Part shown: positions 31,474 through 42,924 of the stretch, piece by piece
Position numbering within the stretch: the first letter of the stretch is position 1
Layout of the letters: every line of letters begins with the position of its first letter
Source of the DNA: DATBQN01 sp963755825
Lineage (GTDB): Bacteria > Acidobacteriota > Thermoanaerobaculia > Multivoradales > UBA5704
DNA length: 64,000 bases
Direction: 5' to 3'
Assembly: GCA_963755825.1 (NCBI GenBank)
Contig: CAVWLA010000003.1
Span: forward strand, 2,728,001 to 2,792,000
Program-made: the position numbers and the translations under genes
Notes under the pieces: model-generated
The model's database searches: none
Seen by the model: the letters and a program-made list of their open reading frames with translations, nothing else
Told to the model about the DNA's origin: nothing

Positions 31474-32178
31474 GTGCCCGCTCCGCAGTCGTCCCTTCGT
31501 CGCCTCCTGGCTCCCGCTGGGCTGATCGTCGCGACGGCCGCGCTCGCCGGCTGCGCGCCGCCGCCGCGACCGATGACCGCCGCGTCGCGCCCGGCCGGCC
31601 AGGCGCCGGCGGCCGAGCCGGTGCGCGAGGCGGACGAGTACACGCGCTACGAGCTGCTGGCGCCCGGCTCGGGCCGCTTCCACATCCTCTACGAGGTGAC
31701 CGCGACCGATCTCGGCGCGACGGTGTTCTTCAATCCGATCCGCAAAGGGAGCACGGCGAGCGGCGAGTCGGTGCGCGACCGCGCGAGCGGCGAGGCGCTG
31801 CCGTTCGAGGTGGTGAGCGGCGCTGAGGCGCGGCGCGGCGGCCTGCCGGAGGCCGAGCTCGACACCGACTACATCCGCATCCGCCTGCCGCGCCCGGTGC
31901 CCGCCGACGGCGGCGTGCGGCTGCTGATCGAGAAGACCTACGCGGACGCCAAGAGCTACTTCGTCGAAGGCGCCGGCGGCATCGTCTTCGCCCGGCCGCT
32001 CGGCATCCGGCGCAACGCGATCGTCCTCCCCGCCGGCTACGAGCTCGTCGCCTGCAACGTGCCGGCACAGGTGCTCTCCGAGGCGGACGGGCGGCTCGTC
32101 GTCAGCTTCATGCACACGGGTCCGGACCCGGCGCCGCTGGTGATTCACGCGCGGAAGCTGGCGGAGAGGGCGAATTGA
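31474..32178 (+). CDS. Predicted lipoprotein, first of a paralogous pair
   Basis: A 234-residue lipoprotein of unknown function. The start is GTG. A signal peptide ends in the lipobox 'LAGC' with Cys27 as the lipid site, followed by a Pro/Ala linker. The mature part is mostly beta strand ('RFHILYEVTATDLGATVFFN') and ends in the block 'YADAKSYFVEGAGGIVFARP' then 'NAIVLPAGYELVACNVPAQV'. The same block occurs in the next gene. Its stop overlaps that gene's ATG (TGATG). I recognise no family; the pair looks like a duplicated periplasmic protein and may form a heterodimer. Confidence 0.7.
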   Translation: MPAPQSSLRRLLAPAGLIVATAALAGCAPPPRPMTAASRPAGQAPAAEPVREADEYTRYELLAPGSGRFHILYEVTATDLGATVFFNPIRKGSTASGESVRDRASGEALPFEVVSGAEARRGGLPEAELDTDYIRIRLPRPVPADGGVRLLIEKTYADAKSYFVEGAGGIVFARPLGIRRNAIVLPAGYELVACNVPAQVLSEADGRLVVSFMHTGPDPAPLVIHARKLAERAN

Positions 32179-32858
32179 TGCGGCGCACGAACGGCGGGTG
32201 GAACGGCGGTCGCTCGATGGCGCTTCTCGCGGCCGCGCTCGTGGTCATCTCGGCGCTGCCGGCGCTCGCCCAGCCGGCGCCCGCCGAGGGCGACCACTTC
32301 TCCGAGCGGGCGCACCAGGACCGCACGATCGTCTATTTCCTGCGCCCGCCGGAGACGCACGCCTTCGACCTCTACCACGACTACACGGAGTCGCGGCCGG
32401 GAGTTGACCGCTACCTGAACGTCGTGCGCAAGGGGAGCAGCGCCTCGGCGCCGTCGGCGCGGAACCTCGACACCGGCGAGGTCCTCAAGGTCGAAACCAA
32501 GACCGGGAAGGACGTGCTCGCCTCCGGCGGCGCCCAGGGCGAGGAGATCGAGCCCGACTCCGACGTCGTCGTGGCGCACTTCGCCGCCGTGCGGCCGGGC
32601 ACCTCGGTCCGCCTCCGCATCGCCGAGACCTACACCGACGCCAAGAGCTACGGCGTGAATGGCGGCGAGCTGGTCTTCGACCGCACCTTCGGCCGCCCGC
32701 GCGACGCCGTCGTCCTCCCGGCCGGCTGGTACCTCACCGCGAGCTCCATCCCCGCCATCGTCAGCGAGACCGCCGACGGCCGCATCCGCCTCGACTTCGT
32801 CAATCCGCGGAACGACGACATCGCGGTCTCCATCCGCGCCAGGCGGCGGCCGCAGTAG
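32178..32858 (+). CDS. Predicted exported protein, second of the paralogous pair
   Basis: A 226-residue protein with a signal peptide (~15-32, 'MALLAAALVVISALPALAQ') and no lipobox Cys, so it should be soluble in the periplasm. The C-terminal half aligns by eye with the preceding lipoprotein: 'YTDAKSYGVNGGELVFDRTFG' and 'DAVVLPAGWYLTASSIPA', then 'DGRIRLDFVNPRNDDIAVSI'. The ATG at 32178 overlaps the previous stop; a TTG at 32175 is also in frame. Unknown function. Its 3' end abuts the TPR gene of the opposite strand. Confidence 0.72.
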   Translation: MRRTNGGWNGGRSMALLAAALVVISALPALAQPAPAEGDHFSERAHQDRTIVYFLRPPETHAFDLYHDYTESRPGVDRYLNVVRKGSSASAPSARNLDTGEVLKVETKTGKDVLASGGAQGEEIEPDSDVVVAHFAAVRPGTSVRLRIAETYTDAKSYGVNGGELVFDRTFGRPRDAVVLPAGWYLTASSIPAIVSETADGRIRLDFVNPRNDDIAVSIRARRRPQ

Positions 32859-34642
<1,784 letters not shown>

Positions 34643-34646
<4 letters not shown>

Positions 34647-35728
34647 CGGCCGCCGGCGCGGGCGGCTTCCTGCATCTTCTCGGCCTGGAAGTGGGCGACC
34701 AGCGGCTCGATCAGCGGATCGAGGTTGCCCTCGAGCACCACCGGCAACTGGTGGAGCGAGAGGCCGATGCGGTGGTCGGTCACCCGGCTCTGCGGGAAGT
34801 TGTAGGTGCGGATCTTCTCCGAGCGGTCGCCGCTGCCGACCATGCGGCGGCGCTCCTCGCCTATGGCGGCATCCGCCTTCTCGCGCTCGAGGTCGAAGAG
34901 GCGCGCCTTGAGGACGCGGAGCGCCTTCGCCTTGTTCTTGATCTGGCTCCGCTCGTCTTGGCAGGAGACGACGAGGCCGGACGGCAGGTGGGTGAGGCGG
35001 ACGGCGGAGTAGGTGGTGTTGACCCCCTGGCCGCCGGGGCCGGAGGAGCAGTAGCGGTCGATCCGCAGGTCCTTCTCGTCGACCTCGATCTCGACGTCCT
35101 CGGCCTCCGGCAGCACCGCCACGGTCACCGCCGAGGTGTGGATGCGGCCCGAGGCCTCGGTCGCCGGCACCCGCTGCACGCGGTGGACGCCGCCCTCGTA
35201 CTTGAGGCGGCTGTAGGCGCCGCGCCCCTCGACGATCGCCGACACCTCCTTGACACCGCCGACGCCGGACTCCGAGAGGTCGATGACCTCCATCCGCCAG
35301 CCCTGCTGCTCGGCGTAGCGGCTGTACATGCGAAAGAGCTCGGCCGCGAAGAGGCTCGCCTCGTCGCCGCCGGTGCCGGCGCGGATCTCGAGCACCACGT
35401 TGCGGGCGTCGTTGGGGTCCTTCGGCGCGAGGTCCTTGCGCAGTGCCTCCGCCAGCTCCTCGCCGCGCACCAGCAGCTGGTCGCGCTCCTCCTGCGCCAT
35501 GGCGAAGAGGTCGTCGTCCTTGCCGAGCGAGGCGAGCATCTCCTCGGTCTCGCGGCGCTGGCGGTCGACGTCCTGATATCGGCGATAGAGCTCGACGACG
35601 TGGTTGATCTCCGAGAGCGCCTTGCTGGTCTCGGTGAACGCCTTGCGGTCGGCGTGGATCGCCGGATCGGAGAGGCGGGCGGTCAGCTCCTGGTGGGTCT
35701 TTTCGATCTCGGCGAGCTTTTCGAGCAT
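34643..35728 (-). CDS. prfA: Peptide chain release factor 1
   Basis: A 361-residue class-I release factor that ends translation at UAA and UAG. The GGQ motif (232-234, in 'GPGGQGVNTT') catalyses peptidyl-tRNA hydrolysis, and the stop-codon-reading tripeptide is Pro188-Ala-Thr190, as in RF1 rather than the SPF of RF2. 'DERSQIKNKAKALRVLKARL' is a conserved block. Length and motifs are normal. It follows the DUF1385 gene by 24 bases and precedes the TPR gene in a GTGA overlap. In most bacteria the next gene would be prmC; here it is the TPR gene, so prmC has been replaced or moved. Confidence 0.97.
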
Positions 35729-35752
35729 GGTTCGAGTCCTCGCAACGCCCGC

Positions 35753-36814
35753 TCAGGCGGAGACGGCGGCGGCGATGTCCGACGCGGGAGAGGCGGGCTC
35801 CGGCTGGGGCGCGACGGCGGTCGGCTCCGGCGCCGCGGCGGCCGACGCCGGCGCGCCGGCGGCAGGCAGCAGGCCGTCCTCGGCGAGGGCCACCTCGAGC
35901 GCCACGATCGCCACCTCCAGCATGTCGTCGGTGGGCTCCTGCGTCGTGATGCGCTGGAGCTGCAGGCCGGGCCAGACGATGGCGGCGAAGAGCGGCGCCG
36001 CGCGGCGCTTGGCGGTGAGGCGCAGCACCTCGTAGGAGAGGCCGGCGACCACCGGCACGAGGAGCAGCCGGCCGCCGAGCTTGAGCACGAAGGGGGCGCT
36101 CTTGGGGATCAGCGCGAAGAGGACGATCGACACCAGCAGCACGAAGAGCAGGAAGCTGGTGCCGCAGCGCGGATGGAGCCGGCTCTGGGCGCGGGCGTTG
36201 GCGACGGTGAGCGGCAGCCCCGACTCGTGGTTGAACACCACCTTGTGCTCGGCGCCGTGGTACATGAACACCCGATGGATGTCGCGGAAGCGCGAGATGG
36301 CGACCATGTAGCCGATGAAGAAGGCGGCGCGGAGAGCGCCGTCGACGAGGTTGAAGGCGAGCGAGGAGAGGGTGCCGAAGAGATAGCGCTCGGCGAGCTG
36401 GGTGAGCCAGAGCGGCAGCAGGAGGAAGAGAGCGACGCCGAAGCCGACGCCGACGATCATCGAGCTCGCCACCGCCCAGCGCGAGATCTCGGGGGCCGGG
36501 GTGCTGGCGTTGTCGGAAGTCGTCGATCCCGCCGGCTCCGCCGCCGGCGGCTCAGCCGCCGCTTCGCGCGCCGAGACGTCGAGGGCGCGGATGCCGATGG
36601 CGAGCGACTGGAAGAGCACGGCGATGCCGCGCACCACCGGCAGCTTGACCCACGGGTGGCGCGCCGCGAGGCTGGGGATCTTCGAGCTCTCGCGGTAGAT
36701 CGAGCCGTCGGGACGGCGCACGGCGATGCCGCTCGCCCCGGGCGAGCGCATCATCACCCCCTCGAGGAGGGCCTGGCCGCCGACGAGCAGCTCGGTGGGT
36801 GGCTTGGAAGGCAT
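35753..36814 (-). CDS. DUF1385 (YqhQ-like) membrane protein
   Basis: A 353-residue integral membrane protein of the DUF1385 family. The N-terminal 'GGQALLEGVMMRSP' is diagnostic, and 'FMYHGAEHKVVFNHESGLPL' is the conserved His-rich block, with 'HPRCGTSFLL' after it. About four membrane helices follow. The C-terminal ~50 residues are an Ala/Pro low-complexity tail not present in typical members (~300 residues). The order rpmE-DUF1385-prfA is common in bacteria and seen here in the same order and strand. Its biochemical role is not established. Confidence 0.88.
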   Translation of the reverse strand: MPSKPPTELLVGGQALLEGVMMRSPGASGIAVRRPDGSIYRESSKIPSLAARHPWVKLPVVRGIAVLFQSLAIGIRALDVSAREAAAEPPAAEPAGSTTSDNASTPAPEISRWAVASSMIVGVGFGVALFLLLPLWLTQLAERYLFGTLSSLAFNLVDGALRAAFFIGYMVAISRFRDIHRVFMYHGAEHKVVFNHESGLPLTVANARAQSRLHPRCGTSFLLFVLLVSIVLFALIPKSAPFVLKLGGRLLLVPVVAGLSYEVLRLTAKRRAAPLFAAIVWPGLQLQRITTQEPTDDMLEVAIVALEVALAEDGLLPAAGAPASAAAAPEPTAVAPQPEPASPASDIAAAVSA

Positions 36815-36992
36815 GGTGCGATCCCCGTGCGAGGCGGTGGAGGCTCGGATGGAAGCCGGCTCGATCGATCAGGCTTGCTGGCGTGGCGCTCGGGGCCGCC
36901 CTCGCCTCCGCCCGGCGAGGGGCGGAGACGAGAGCCGGATGCGACGGAACGGGCGATCGCGAGGCCGGCCCGAGCCGTCGCGCCCCGGCGGG

Positions 36993-37229
36993 CTAGACCG
37001 TGTTGGCGGGCTCGCCCTGCTTGACGGGCTCGGAGTTGCGGTAGCGGCGCTGGAAGCGCTCCACGCGACCGGCGGCGTCGAGCAGCTTCTGCTTGCCGGT
37101 GAAGAAGGGGTGGCAGGCGCTGCACACCTCGAGCCGCATCTCTTTCTTCGTCGAATGGGTCTCGAACTGATTGCCGCACGCGCAGTGCACCATGACGCGG
37201 TGCAGGCGGGGATGGATCTCTGGCTTCAT
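36993..37229 (-). CDS. rpmE: 50S ribosomal protein L31, zinc-binding type
   Basis: A 78-residue ribosomal protein. 'HCACGNQFETHST' and 'EVCSACHPFFTGKQK' carry the four Cys of the zinc-ribbon form. The start ATG at 37229 follows AAGGAAGGAAG and gives the usual N-terminus 'MKPEIHPRLHRVMV'; the frame extends further upstream but without a good site. The C-terminal tail is a little longer than E. coli L31. It heads the rpmE-DUF1385-prfA-TPR cluster, with 178 bases before the next gene; that gap shows no clear motif. Confidence 0.95.
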   Translation of the reverse strand: MKPEIHPRLHRVMVHCACGNQFETHSTKKEMRLEVCSACHPFFTGKQKLLDAAGRVERFQRRYRNSEPVKQGEPANTV

Positions 37230-37375
37230 CGGCGTCTTCCTTCCTTGGCGGGGTCCGCGTCTCTCTCGGAAGAACCCCAAGTGGGCGGTCAAGAACCTCG
37301 AAGACTAATCGATCCCCCGCCGCGGTGGCAAGGGATCGGCCGTGTCCTCCAGCTCTGTCGCAGCCTGTAGAAGGA

Positions 37376-37402
37376 GAAAACGGGGGCGAAAATTCCTCGC
37401 CC
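37376..37402 (-). terminator. Intrinsic terminator of the M19 dipeptidase gene
   Basis: On the minus strand GGGCGA (37402-37397) pairs with TCGCCC (37389-37384), then CCCGTTTTC follows at 37383-37375. It lies 12 bases after the stop at 37415. Confidence 0.55.
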
Positions 37403-37414
37403 GACAGCCCCCGC

Positions 37415-38548
37415 TCAGGCGACGGCGCGCTCGGCGAGGGCGAGGAGGCGGAGGAAGTTCTCGCCCAGGATGAGGCGGACGCCGGTGCGGTCGACGCCGC
37501 GCTCGAGGAGGGCGGCGGTGAGGTCGGGGAAGCGGGCGGGGTCCTCGAAGCCGGCGAGCGGCGCGTCGATGCCGTCGAAGTCGGTGCCGATGCCGACGTG
37601 CTCCTCGCCGCCCAGCTCGACCAGCCGGATCAGGTGGTCGACGAAGCGGGAGAGCGGCACCGGCGGCAGCGGGTGGTCGGCGAAGAGCCGCTCGATCTCG
37701 CCGCGGTACTTGGTCGGCTGGCGGAGGTAGGGCTCCTCGAGCTCGGCGAGCGCCGGCCCCAGCTCCAGCATCCGCCGCCGGTTGGCCTCGGCGGCCGCGC
37801 TCCCCACGAAGGCGGCGTAGGAGTTGCCCATCACCACCCCGCCGCGGCGGGCGATGTCCCGCACCAGGTCGTCCGGCAGGTTCCGCGGCACGTCGCAGAG
37901 GGCGCGCGACGAGCTGTGCGAGGCGACCGGCGGCACCGCCGAGACCGCCAGCACCTGGCCGACGGCGGCGTCCGAAACGTGCGAGACGTCGGCGAGGATG
38001 CCGCGGCGGTTCATCTCCTGGACGATCGAAATCCCCTCCGCCGAGAGGCCGCCGTGGCGCGCCTCGTCGGTCGAGGCGTCGCACCACTCGTGGCTCGCGG
38101 TGTGGGTCAAGGTGACGTAGCGGACGCCCATCGCCGCGCAATCGCCGAGGAAGCCCGGATCGCCGATGCGGCTGGCGGTGGTCGAGGCGCCGCCGGGCCT
38201 GCCGAGCGGCCGGCCGTTCTCGAGCCCGAAGACGACGGCGACCTCTCCCCGCCGATCCGCCCGCCGGATCTCCTCGACGCTCGTCGCCTGCACCAGCCCG
38301 GAGCCGGTGCCGAGCTGGGCGCGGGCGATCTCGTGGAGCGTCCGCGCGTGCTCGCGTCCGGCGGCGACGCCGAGCGACGGCGGCACGTAGAGCGCGAACA
38401 CCAGCGCGTCGACGCCGCCGCGGCGCAGCCGCGGCAGGTCGATGTGGCGGTCGGGGAGGGACTCGGCGAGATCGGCCGGCGACTCCCACAGCCGCGACGG
38501 CACGTCGGTGTGGCCGTCGAAGACCAGGCAGTCGTCGTGGAAGCTCAT
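37415..38548 (-). CDS. Membrane-dipeptidase-like M19 zinc peptidase
   Basis: A 377-residue renal-dipeptidase family (M19) enzyme. The first metal ligands are His13 and Asp15 ('FDGHTDVPSRL'). 'EEIRRADRRGEVAVVFGLEN' includes the bridging Glu, and 'ADVSHVSDAAVGQVL' with 'PVASHSSSRALC' gives the remaining His ligands. It should hydrolyse dipeptides, including those with D-amino acids or beta-lactam-like bonds. There is no signal peptide, so it is probably cytoplasmic. It shares the strand and a 19-base gap with the M14 peptidase gene, and may be transcribed with it. Confidence 0.9.
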   Translation of the reverse strand: MSFHDDCLVFDGHTDVPSRLWESPADLAESLPDRHIDLPRLRRGGVDALVFALYVPPSLGVAAGREHARTLHEIARAQLGTGSGLVQATSVEEIRRADRRGEVAVVFGLENGRPLGRPGGASTTASRIGDPGFLGDCAAMGVRYVTLTHTASHEWCDASTDEARHGGLSAEGISIVQEMNRRGILADVSHVSDAAVGQVLAVSAVPPVASHSSSRALCDVPRNLPDDLVRDIARRGGVVMGNSYAAFVGSAAAEANRRRMLELGPALAELEEPYLRQPTKYRGEIERLFADHPLPPVPLSRFVDHLIRLVELGGEEHVGIGTDFDGIDAPLAGFEDPARFPDLTAALLERGVDRTGVRLILGENFLRLLALAERAVA

Positions 38549-38567
38549 GCGGGGCTGGCTCGCTCTC

Positions 38568-41327
38568 CTACCGCCCGCCGAGGCCGGCGCTGGGGCCGTA
38601 GAGGAGGGCGTTCAAGAGGATCGGGGCGGTGGCGTGCCAGAAGAGGCGGAAGTCGGGGTCCTCGGCGAAGACGACGACGCTCCCCCGGCCGCGGTTCTCG
38701 GCGCCGACGAGGAGGGCTCCCGAGAGGCGCTGCTCGGCCTCGGGGAAACAGAAGCCGGCGATCACCGGGTGCTCGTCGGCGGCGAGGAGGATGTCCTTCT
38801 GCGGATCGCCGGTGGCGCGGAGCACCAGCTCGCCCTCGTAGAGGACGCTCGGCGAGCCGGCGAGGCCCATGGCGAGCACGTGGTGCCGCTGCAGGCGGGT
38901 GGCGAGCACCGCTCCGGGGGTGAAGACCGGCCGCCCGGCGATGCCGAGCTGCTCGGCGGTGGCGGTGTCCTCGCCGCTCTCGGGGTCGTCGGCGGTCTTC
39001 GCCGGCTCCCACTTGCGGATCGCCGTCATCTGGTGCTGCTGCAGCCAGGAGACGGCGTCGCCGACGGCGACGAGGAGGCCGCCGTCCTTGACCCAGGCGT
39101 CGATCGCCAGGCGGGTCTTCTCCGGGATGTGGTCGTCGTAGCTGCCGTCCGGCATCACCAGTGCGTCGAAGTCGGCGAGGTCGATCTGCCCGAGCCGTGC
39201 GATGTCGAGGCGGTCCTGGCGGAGGCCGATCTCGCGGTCGAGGAGGTGCCAGAGGAAGCCGAAGGAGGTGACGTCGACCCCCTCGCCGGAGAGCAGGCCG
39301 ACGCGCACCGGGCGGACGGCGACCATCTCCGCCGAGCCGAGCGAGATGCCGCTGACGTCGAAGGAGGAGTCGATCCCCTGCGCCCGGACCGCGCCGCTGC
39401 CAATACCGCCGGCCTCCGGGGTGCGGGGAAAGAGCCCGGCGAGCTGCCGGTCGAAATCGGCGGCGTTGCCGTGGCGGGGGATGAAGACGGTGCCGGCGGG
39501 GTACTCGGCGAGCCCGGCCGAGAAAGGCGAGAGCGCTACCCGGTGGCGGATGCCGCGCTGCTGCAGGAGGGCCTCCAGCCGGTAGGAGGCGAGCCCCTGC
39601 GGCCGCACCAGGACGCCCAGCCCGGCGCTGCCGGTGAGGCCGCCGGCCGCCGGGGCGATCTGCCGCGCGCCGGCGACGTCGCCCGCCGCCACCCAGGCGT
39701 CGACGTCGTAGGCGAGCGGCAGCGACCAGGCGGTGATGTCGTAGAACTCGGGTTTGAGGTTGTCCTCCAGGCGGCGGCGCTGGCGGTCGAGGAAGCTCGC
39801 GCTCATCGGCGACTCGAGATCCATCAGCGCCTCGACCAGGTTGCCGAGCGGCTGCGCCGTGGAGACCGCGTAGGTGCCGGCGGGGAAGCGGCGCTCCTCG
39901 CCGGTGGCGGCGCGCGCCAGGCGCTTCGCCTTGACGGTGGCGCCGCCCTCGAGCTGGCGGACGCGGATGCCGTGGAGCGAGAGGAGGTCGGCCAAGGCGC
40001 GCGCCTCCGGCCGGTCGGCGCTCCACAGGAAGGTCCGCGCCGACTCGGGCGGAGCGCCGGCGCGGTTGGCGGCGAAGTCGGCGAGCAGGCGATGGGAGCT
40101 CGCCGCCGCCGTGCGGACGGTGGCGAGGGAGGTCGTGAAGTGGTGGGCGACGCGGTCGGCGAGCGTCAGCTCGGCGCCGTCCGGCAGCGCGATGGAGAGG
40201 CCGCCGCGGCCGCCGCCCGCCATCTCGTAGGTCATGCCGACGGCGCCGCGCAGGCTCGGATAGGAGTCGCCGTAGCCGGGGTAGAAGAGGTCGTAGTCCT
40301 CGTTCTTGAAGTAGATCCAGCCCTGGTGGTCGAAGGCCTCGGCGTTGGCGCGGCCGAAGGTCTCGATCCAGTTGAGGACGCGATGCTCAATGCGGTTGTT
40401 GACCGGCTCCGAGGGCGGCGGGAAGAAGTAGGAGGCGTCGGTCCCCATCTCGTGGAAGTCGACGTAGACCTGCGGCTCCCAGCTCTCGTAGGCGGCGATG
40501 CGCGCCCGGCTCTCCTGCTGGGTCGCCCACGCCCAATCGCGGTTGAGATCGACCAGATAGTGGTTCTGGCGGCCGCCCGGCCAGGGCTGGAAGTGTTCGG
40601 CGGCGGCGGCGCGCGGGTCGGGCGCGGCGCCCTGGCGCTCCTCGTAGCTGCGGATGTAGCGCTCGCGGCCGTCGGGGTTCGACAGCGGATCGATGAGCAC
40701 GATCGTGCTCTTGAGGATCTCGGGGACGTCGCCCTGGCCGGCGGCGAGGAGGTAGGCGACCGCCATCGCGGCCTCGGCGGACGACGCCTCGTCGCCGTGG
40801 GTGCCGTAGGCGAGCCAGACCGCCGCCGGCAGCTTCCGCGCCAGCTCGTCGCGCTCCTCGCGGGAGAGAGTGCCGGGGTCGGCGAGGCGCAGGCGGTCGG
40901 TGCGCAGGGACTCCAGCCGCGCCAGGTTCTGCGGCGAGGAGATGGCGACGAGCTCGAGCGGACGCCCCTCGTAGGTCTTGCCGTACTCCCACATCTTGAC
41001 GCGGTCGGAGGCCGCCGCCACCGCCTGCAGGTAGGCGAGGATCTGCGTCCAGTGGGTGAAGCGCGCCCCCAGCGGGTAGCCGAGGACCGCCTCGGGCCGC
41101 GGCACCCGCTCGTCGACCGGCGGCAGCGCGGCGAGGGCGCCCTCGGAGAGCGGCGCGATGATCTGGCCGGGGACCGCGGGCGGCGGGACCGGCGGCGCCG
41201 CCGTCGGGGGCGCCGGGCGCGGCCGGGACTTGACCGCCGGACCGGCCGCCGCGAGACAGGCCGGGCCCGCCGCCGCCAACGCCGTCGCCACGAGGAAGAC
41301 CTGAAGGATCGCGATCCTGCGCACCAT
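38568..41327 (-). CDS. Exported M14-family zinc carboxypeptidase with C-terminal GATase-like domain
   Basis: A 919-residue exported peptidase. A signal peptide (~5-25, 'AILQVFLVATALAAAGPACL') and a Pro/Ala linker precede the M14 domain. Zinc ligands are His and Glu in 'YGTHGDEASSAE' and the later His in 'YVDFHEMG', with 'YLVDLNRDWAW' typical of the group. The catalytic Glu is expected near 'MTYEMAGGGRG'. The C-terminal ~350 residues carry 'VMPDGSYDDHIPEKT' and 'VAVGDAVSWLQQHQ', reminiscent of a glutamine-amidotransferase-like (DUF) fold. Such large M14 proteins digest extracellular peptides. It overlaps no other gene; 19 bases separate it from the M19 gene. Confidence 0.88.
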   Translation of the reverse strand: MVRRIAILQVFLVATALAAAGPACLAAAGPAVKSRPRPAPPTAAPPVPPPAVPGQIIAPLSEGALAALPPVDERVPRPEAVLGYPLGARFTHWTQILAYLQAVAAASDRVKMWEYGKTYEGRPLELVAISSPQNLARLESLRTDRLRLADPGTLSREERDELARKLPAAVWLAYGTHGDEASSAEAAMAVAYLLAAGQGDVPEILKSTIVLIDPLSNPDGRERYIRSYEERQGAAPDPRAAAAEHFQPWPGGRQNHYLVDLNRDWAWATQQESRARIAAYESWEPQVYVDFHEMGTDASYFFPPPSEPVNNRIEHRVLNWIETFGRANAEAFDHQGWIYFKNEDYDLFYPGYGDSYPSLRGAVGMTYEMAGGGRGGLSIALPDGAELTLADRVAHHFTTSLATVRTAAASSHRLLADFAANRAGAPPESARTFLWSADRPEARALADLLSLHGIRVRQLEGGATVKAKRLARAATGEERRFPAGTYAVSTAQPLGNLVEALMDLESPMSASFLDRQRRRLEDNLKPEFYDITAWSLPLAYDVDAWVAAGDVAGARQIAPAAGGLTGSAGLGVLVRPQGLASYRLEALLQQRGIRHRVALSPFSAGLAEYPAGTVFIPRHGNAADFDRQLAGLFPRTPEAGGIGSGAVRAQGIDSSFDVSGISLGSAEMVAVRPVRVGLLSGEGVDVTSFGFLWHLLDREIGLRQDRLDIARLGQIDLADFDALVMPDGSYDDHIPEKTRLAIDAWVKDGGLLVAVGDAVSWLQQHQMTAIRKWEPAKTADDPESGEDTATAEQLGIAGRPVFTPGAVLATRLQRHHVLAMGLAGSPSVLYEGELVLRATGDPQKDILLAADEHPVIAGFCFPEAEQRLSGALLVGAENRGRGSVVVFAEDPDFRLFWHATAPILLNALLYGPSAGLGGR

Positions 41328-41383
41328 GTCCCTGGCTCTCCGCGCCCCCCGCGGGGCGATCTCTCGGCTTGGAATCCGCCGCC

Positions 41384-42766
<1,383 letters not shown>

Positions 42767-42924
42767 GGGCGAGGGATCGGACGTCGAGCGGGAGGAGCGG
42801 GCGAGGCGCTCGGCGGAGCGGCGCTCGCCGCGCTGGCCTTCCGGCGTATCCCGCGGGGTGTCACGCGGGGTCTCCCGCGAGGCGTCCCTCTGACCAACCG
42901 CGAGGGCGCTCCAGGGCTCCGGGC

